In this document: positions 60,227 to 64,000 of the stretch, piece after piece
Layout: every line of letters starts with the position of its first letter
Position numbering within the stretch: position 1 is the stretch's first letter
Program-made: the position numbers and the translations under genes
The notes under the pieces: generated by a model
Database searches by the model: none
Told to the model about the DNA's origin: nothing
What the model saw: only the letters and a program-made list of their open reading frames with translations
DNA from: Micromonospora sp. WMMD1120
GTDB lineage: Bacteria > Actinomycetota > Actinomycetes > Mycobacteriales > Micromonosporaceae
Direction: 5' to 3'
Length of the DNA: 64,000 nt
NCBI RefSeq assembly: GCF_029626235.1
Contig: NZ_JARUBO010000005.1
Coordinates: 2,450,501 to 2,514,500, forward strand

Positions 60227-61528
60227 GTGAGCACCGTCACGCTCAAGGATGTGACCAAGGTCTTCAGGGACGGCACGCTTGCCGTCGACAGCATCAACCT
60301 CGACGTGAACGACGGCGAGTTCATGGTGCTGCTCGGCCCGTCCGGCTGCGGCAAGTCCACAGTGCTGCGGATGATCGCCGGGTTGGAGGACCCGACCCAG
60401 GGCGCCGTCATGCTCGACGGGGAGCTGGCGAACGACCTTCCGCCGCGGGACCGCAAGATCGCCATGGTCTTCCAGGACTTCGCGTTGTACCCGCACATGA
60501 CGGTCGGCGACAACATCGCCTTTCCGCTGCGGCTGGCCGGGGTCGAGCCGGCGCCCCGGGGCGAGCGGGTCAGCGACGTGGCGAGCGCGCTGGGCATCGG
60601 CGACGTGCTGGCCCGCAAGCCGGGCCAGCTCTCCGGCGGGCAGCGGCAGCGGGTGGCGATGGGCCGGGCGATCGTCCGCCGGCCGGGCCTCTTCCTGATG
60701 GACGAGCCGCTGTCCAACCTCGACAGCGGGCTCCGGGCCGAGCTGCGCGCCGAGATCTCGGGCCTGACCCGGGAGCTGGGCGTCACCACCGTCTACGTCA
60801 CCCACGACCAGGCCGAGGCGCTCACCATGGCCGACCGGGTGGCCATCATGCGCCGGGGCGTGCTCCAGGACGTGGGCACACCCACCCAGGTGTACGGCCG
60901 GCCGGCGACGCTCTACGTGGCCGCGTTCCTGGGCAGCCCGCGGATGAACCTGCTGGAGGCGTCGGTCTACGTCCACCTCGACCGGTACGTCACGCTCAAC
61001 CTCGGTGACCAGGCGCTCTACCTGCCCTGGAACGACATCCGCAGTCGTGCGGTCGCGCACTACCACGGCGAGCGGATCGTCGTCGGCATGCGGGCCGAGG
61101 CGCTCACCCCGGTAGCCCCGGACAGCCCTGGCGACGTGCTGCGCGGTCGGATCCGCTATCTGGAACACCACGGGCACGAGTCGTTGGCGTTCCTCGACAT
61201 TGGAGCGACAGCGATCATGGTCGACGAGATGGGCACGCCGCTCGACCCCCCGCCGGTGGGCCAGCGGGGCCTGCGCCGGTTCAGCTCGGTGATGCAGCGA
61301 CTCACCGGTAAGCCGGTGGAGACCCCGGAGCCCGCCCCGGCTGCCGGCAACCAGACCAGCGTGCTTCCCGATCCGGGTCGGCACCACCGCAGGCCGGCGG
61401 AGTTGGCGGTGCGGCTGGCGCCGTACCCGGCGGTCAGCGCCGGGCACCCGCTCGCCGTGTCGGTGCGGATGGACGCGCTGCACTTCTTCGACGAGCGCGG
61501 CGACCGGATCGACGTGGGTTGGCGTTGA
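60227..61528 (+). CDS. sugar ABC importer ATPase (MsiK/UgpC-like)
   Basis: This 433-residue ATPase has Walker A GPSGCGKST, signature LSGGQRQRVAMGRAI, Walker B LFLMDEPLSNLD and H-loop VTHDQAEALTMADR, then a TOBE-like C-terminal domain (from about 240, with GMRAEALTP). The order and the FALYPHMTVGDNIAFPL segment match the shared ATPases of sugar ABC importers (MsmK, MsiK, UgpC). It is about 55 residues longer than MsiK, with a Pro/His-rich insert near 360-390. No permease or binding protein is beside it, so it may serve several importers. GGGGGGAAG precedes the GTG. Confidence 0.9.
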   Translation: MSTVTLKDVTKVFRDGTLAVDSINLDVNDGEFMVLLGPSGCGKSTVLRMIAGLEDPTQGAVMLDGELANDLPPRDRKIAMVFQDFALYPHMTVGDNIAFPLRLAGVEPAPRGERVSDVASALGIGDVLARKPGQLSGGQRQRVAMGRAIVRRPGLFLMDEPLSNLDSGLRAELRAEISGLTRELGVTTVYVTHDQAEALTMADRVAIMRRGVLQDVGTPTQVYGRPATLYVAAFLGSPRMNLLEASVYVHLDRYVTLNLGDQALYLPWNDIRSRAVAHYHGERIVVGMRAEALTPVAPDSPGDVLRGRIRYLEHHGHESLAFLDIGATAIMVDEMGTPLDPPPVGQRGLRRFSSVMQRLTGKPVETPEPAPAAGNQTSVLPDPGRHHRRPAELAVRLAPYPAVSAGHPLAVSVRMDALHFFDERGDRIDVGWR

Positions 61529-61610
61529 CGGCTCGCTAGACCCGTCCCGGCTGTTGTCAATTGTGGTGAGCATGAACATCGGGTGTCGGCCGGGTGGGGG
61601 GCGATCGACC

Positions 61611-61639
61611 TTGCCCGACAGGTTACTGCCGAGTAACGT
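61611..61639 (+). promoter_or_regulatory. sigma-A-like promoter for the thioesterase gene
   Basis: TTGCCC (61611-61616) and TAACGT (61634-61639) are 17 bases apart. The -10 ends six bases before the ATG at 61646. Confidence 0.5.
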
Positions 61640-61645
61640 CAGGCC

Positions 61646-62110
61646 ATGACCATCGACTCCCGCCAGGTGGCGGCCGGCATGCTGGACGCGGTGCCGTTCG
61701 CCCGTACGCTCGGCCTCGAATTCGTCGAGGTGGCACCGGAGGCGGAGGGCGGCGTACGGGCGGTGGTCCGGCTGCCCGACTCACCGGCCACGCACAACCA
61801 CGTCGGCGGCCCGCACGCCGGCGCCATGTTCTCCCTCGGCGAGACCGCGTCCGGGGCTGTCGTCCTGGCCGCCTTCGGGCAGCTGCTCGACCGGGCCGTG
61901 CCGTTGGCCGTCCGGGCCGAGATCGCCTACCGCAAGCTCGCCATGGGTCCGGTGCTGGCCACCGCCCGGCTCGGCCGGCCGGCGCGCGAGGTGGTCGACG
62001 AGTTGGAGGCCGGTGCGCGCCCCGAGTTCCCCGTCCACGTCGAGATCGCCACCGAGGCCGGTAAGCCCACCTCGGCAATGACGGTGATCTGGACCCTGCG
62101 GCCGAACTGA
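61646..62110 (+). CDS. hotdog-fold thioesterase family protein (DUF4442-like)
   Basis: This 154-residue protein has the single hotdog fold. It shows ARTLGLEFVEVAPEAEGGVR, then SPATHNHVGGPHAGAMFSLG with the helix EGA..ASGAVVL, the main substrate-binding helix. The end IWTLRPN is a typical last strand. Hotdog thioesterases hydrolyse acyl-CoA or related thioesters. It aligns best with the DUF4442/PaaI-type group. The catalytic residue is not certain. It appears to be leaderless and to have its own promoter. Confidence 0.85.
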   Translation: MTIDSRQVAAGMLDAVPFARTLGLEFVEVAPEAEGGVRAVVRLPDSPATHNHVGGPHAGAMFSLGETASGAVVLAAFGQLLDRAVPLAVRAEIAYRKLAMGPVLATARLGRPAREVVDELEAGARPEFPVHVEIATEAGKPTSAMTVIWTLRPN

Positions 62111-62136
62111 GGCGTGTCGGCGCGACGGAAACGGGT

Positions 62137-62163
62137 TTGACGGCCCGGCGCTGTGGATAGATT
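62137..62163 (+). promoter_or_regulatory. likely promoter for the beta-phosphoglucomutase-type gene
   Basis: TTGACG (62137-62142) and TAGATT (62158-62163) are 15 bases apart. The -10 ends six bases before the GTG at 62170. Confidence 0.42.
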
Positions 62164-62169
62164 CGTACC

Positions 62170-62973
62170 GTGCTGGGCCTACCTGCTCATGTGTCCGCCT
62201 GTCTCTTCGACCTGGACGGTGTGCTGACGCAGACCGCCCGGGTGCACAACGCCGCCTGGAAGCAGACGTTCGACGAGTTTCTCCAGCAGCGCGCCACCCT
62301 CTCCGGCGAGCCGTTCCAACCGTTCGATCCGGGGCCGGACTACAACCGTTACGTGGACGGCCGGCCCCGCGCCGACGGCGTCCGGGCGTTCCTCGCCTCC
62401 CGTGGGATCGTGCTGCCCGAAGGCAGTCCGGACGATCCACCGGACGCCGACACCGTCAACGGCGTCGGCAACCGCAAGAACGTCCTGCTCTTGGACCAGC
62501 TGCGTACCTCGGGGGTGGAGGTCTACCCGGGCTCGGTGCGCTACCTGGAGGCGGCGCGCGCCGCCGGCCTGCGCCGCGCCGTGGTCACCGCCAGCGCGAA
62601 CGGGCGCGAGGTGATCGCCGCCGCGGGGTTCGAACCGCTGCTGGAGGCCCGGGTCGACGGGCTGGTCACCCGCGCGCAGGGGCTGCGTGGCAAACCGCAC
62701 CCCGACACGTTCCTCGCCGGGGCCCGGCTGCTCGGCGTCGACCCCACGCGGGCCGCCGTGTTCGAGGACGCGCTTTCCGGGGTGGCCGCCGGTCGTGCCG
62801 GTGGGTTCGGCTACGTGGTCGGCGTCGATCGGGTCGGGCAGGCCGACGAGTTGCGCGCGCACGGCGCCGACATCGTCGTGACCGACCTCGCCGACCTGCT
62901 CGACGTCGCCGACCCGCCCGCGCCGACCCGCACCACCGCCGCGCTGCCAACCGGCGAGCGGGGCTCCGCGTGA
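62170..62973 (+). CDS. HAD beta-phosphoglucomutase-family hydrolase
   Basis: This 267-residue HAD protein has motif [21 protein letters not shown], with the two catalytic Asps and the family's TxxxH segment. Motif II is [20 protein letters not shown], motif III is [13 protein letters not shown] and motif [20 protein letters not shown]. It matches the actinobacterial beta-phosphoglucomutase family, which also includes trehalose-6-phosphate phosphatases. Its stop overlaps the GH65 start as GTGA, so the partner phosphorylase's beta-glucose-1-phosphate is the likely substrate. The GTG start is leaderless-like. Confidence 0.9.
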   Translation: MLGLPAHVSACLFDLDGVLTQTARVHNAAWKQTFDEFLQQRATLSGEPFQPFDPGPDYNRYVDGRPRADGVRAFLASRGIVLPEGSPDDPPDADTVNGVGNRKNVLLLDQLRTSGVEVYPGSVRYLEAARAAGLRRAVVTASANGREVIAAAGFEPLLEARVDGLVTRAQGLRGKPHPDTFLAGARLLGVDPTRAAVFEDALSGVAAGRAGGFGYVVGVDRVGQADELRAHGADIVVTDLADLLDVADPPAPTRTTAALPTGERGSA

Positions 62974-64000
62974 TCCGGGAACGCGCCTATCCGGTCGAGC
63001 CGTGGCACGTACGGGAGACCCGGCTGGACATGGACGTGCTGGCCCAGTCCGAGTCGGTCTTCGCGCTCTCCAACGGACACGTCGGCCTGCGGGGCAACCT
63101 CGACGAGGGTGAGCCGCACGGGCTGCCCGGCACCTACCTCAACTCGTTCTACGAACTGCGTCCGCTGCCGTACGCGGAGGCGGGCTACGGCTTCCCCGAG
63201 TCCGGCCAGACCATCGTCAACGTGACCAACGGCAAACTGATCCGCCTGCTCGTCGACGACGAACCCCTCGACGTGCGCTACGGGGAGCTGCTGTGCCACG
63301 AGCGGGTCCTCGACATGCGGGCCGGCACCCTGCACCGGGAGCTGCACTGGCGCTCGCCCGCCGGCCGCGAGGTCAAGGTCCGCAGCACCCGCCTGGTCTC
63401 GTTCACCCAGCGGTCGGTCGCCGCCATCAGCTACGAGGTGGAGGCCGTCGACGGCCCGCTGCGGCTGATCGTGCAGTCCGAGTTGGTGGCGAACGAGTCA
63501 CTGCCCGCCCAGAGCAAGGACCCCCGGGTCGCGGCGGTGCTGGAGTCGCCGTTACAGGCCGAGGAGGAGCTGACCACTCCGGACGGAGGTCAGCTCATCC
63601 ACCGCACCAAGGTCTCCGGGCTGCGGGTCGCCGCCGCGATGGAGCACGAGGTGCACGGGCCGGACCACACGACGATCGAGTCGGAGGGCTACCAGGACTG
63701 GGTACGCACCACCATCGGCTGCGTGCTCCAGGCCGGCCAGAAGCTGCGCGTGATCAAGTATCTGACGTACGGCTGGTCGAGTCGACGGTCGCTGCCCGCG
63801 CTGCGCGACCAGGTCGGCGCGGCGCTGGCCGGCGCCCGGCTGGACGGCTGGGAGGGGCTGCGCCGGGAGCAGCGCAGCTACCTGGAAGCCTTCTGGGACG
63901 CCTCCGACGTGCTGGTCGAGGGCGACCCGGAGGTGCAGCAGGCGGTCCGGTTCGGGCTCTTCCACGTGCTCCAGGCCGGCGCGCGGGCCGAGCAGCGGCC
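62970..64000 (+). CDS. GH65 family disaccharide phosphorylase, 5' part
   Basis: An open frame of 343 codons runs from GTG 62970 to the window end without a stop. It begins [20 protein letters not shown], then [20 protein letters not shown], both typical of the glycoside hydrolase family 65 N-terminal domain. [20 protein letters not shown] follows. The family includes maltose, trehalose and kojibiose phosphorylases and related hydrolases; the specificity-determining and catalytic residues lie past the window end. The GTGA overlap with the beta-phosphoglucomutase-type gene supports a phosphorolysis route that yields glucose 6-phosphate. The start has no separate strong ribosome site. Confidence 0.9.
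   Translation, partial: MIRERAYPVEPWHVRETRLDMDVLAQSESVFALSNGHVGLRGNLDEGEPHGLPGTYLNSFYELRPLPYAEAGYGFPESGQTIVNVTNGKLIRLLVDDEPLDVRYGELLCHERVLDMRAGTLHRELHWRSPAGREVKVRSTRLVSFTQRSVAAISYEVEAVDGPLRLIVQSELVANESLPAQSKDPRVAAVLESPLQAEEELTTPDGGQLIHRTKVSGLRVAAAMEHEVHGPDHTTIESEGYQDWVRTTIGCVLQAGQKLRVIKYLTYGWSSRRSLPALRDQVGAALAGARLDGWEGLRREQRSYLEAFWDASDVLVEGDPEVQQAVRFGLFHVLQAGARAEQR

Overview
The window is very GC-rich, dense DNA from an actinomycete, most likely Micromonospora or a close relative in the Micromonosporaceae. The support is frequent GTG starts, many 4-nt GTGA/ATGA overlaps, the septation protein SepH, an SCO6745-family protein, a TIGR03089 protein, futalosine-pathway menaquinone genes (mqnB, mqnD), a bacterial XPB helicase, Ku/LigD end joining, and dispersed intergenic inverted repeats containing GTTGATCATGAAGTTATG. 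It looks like ordinary chromosome. I saw no rRNA, tRNA, CRISPR array, transposase, integrase or prophage module. GC content and taxon were judged by eye, not computed.

Layout. 0-7.4 kb: secreted SGNH hydrolase, a PPOX flavoprotein, DUF2231 and Hsp20 genes, then a heptose/glycosyl-transfer group (GT9, GT2, HldE with an unusual insertion) and a DJ-1/PfpI protein. 7.4-15.9 kb: drug-type MFS exporter, NUDIX, acyl-CoA ligase, quinone-oxidoreductase/HAD/SCO6745 run, membrane-anchored FKBP, DUF4241. 16-19.2 kb: the end-joining locus, with Ku divergent from separate LigD ligase and polymerase proteins. 19.4-25 kb: membrane protein, TIGR03089, TPR protein, M43 metalloprotease, small secreted protein, and a TetR/DUF4267 divergent pair with clear operators. 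25-31 kb: XPB helicase, L,D-transpeptidase lipoprotein, a second helicase-associated protein of the Rv0862c type. 31-34.6 kb: cold-shock protein and mqnD/mqnB, separated by minisatellite DNA, two consensus DnaA boxes and an HTH-GNAT fusion gene. 34.5-42 kb: transporters (MFS, NCS2 purine permease, MarR-controlled MFS), DUF3027, DUF2530, RNA cyclic phosphodiesterase. 42-46.7 kb: sepH, serC, citrate synthase, pdxH. 46.7-52.5 kb: MFS, aldose epimerase, nitroreductase, small ParB-like protein, acyl-CoA dehydrogenase, DUF4230, PspC. 52.8-60.1 kb: L-serine dehydratase, then a four-gene wall-polymer cluster (export ABC permease and ATPase, CDP-alcohol phosphotransferase fusion, GT2-TagF fusion). 60.2-64 kb: MsmK-like sugar ABC ATPase, thioesterase, beta-phosphoglucomutase-type HAD and the start of a GH65 phosphorylase that runs off the window.

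How the genes work together. Several adjacent sets read as functional units: Ku + LigD ligase + LigD polymerase (double-strand break repair); TagG/TagH-like transporter + CDP-alcohol transferase + TagF-like polymerase (teichoic-acid-like polymer); HldE + GT9 + GT2 (heptose-containing glycan); GH65 phosphorylase + beta-phosphoglucomutase (disaccharide phosphorolysis); and MarR or TetR regulators beside their likely targets. At about ten genes a TANNNT hexamer ends 6 or 7 nt before the start codon, which suggests many leaderless transcripts.
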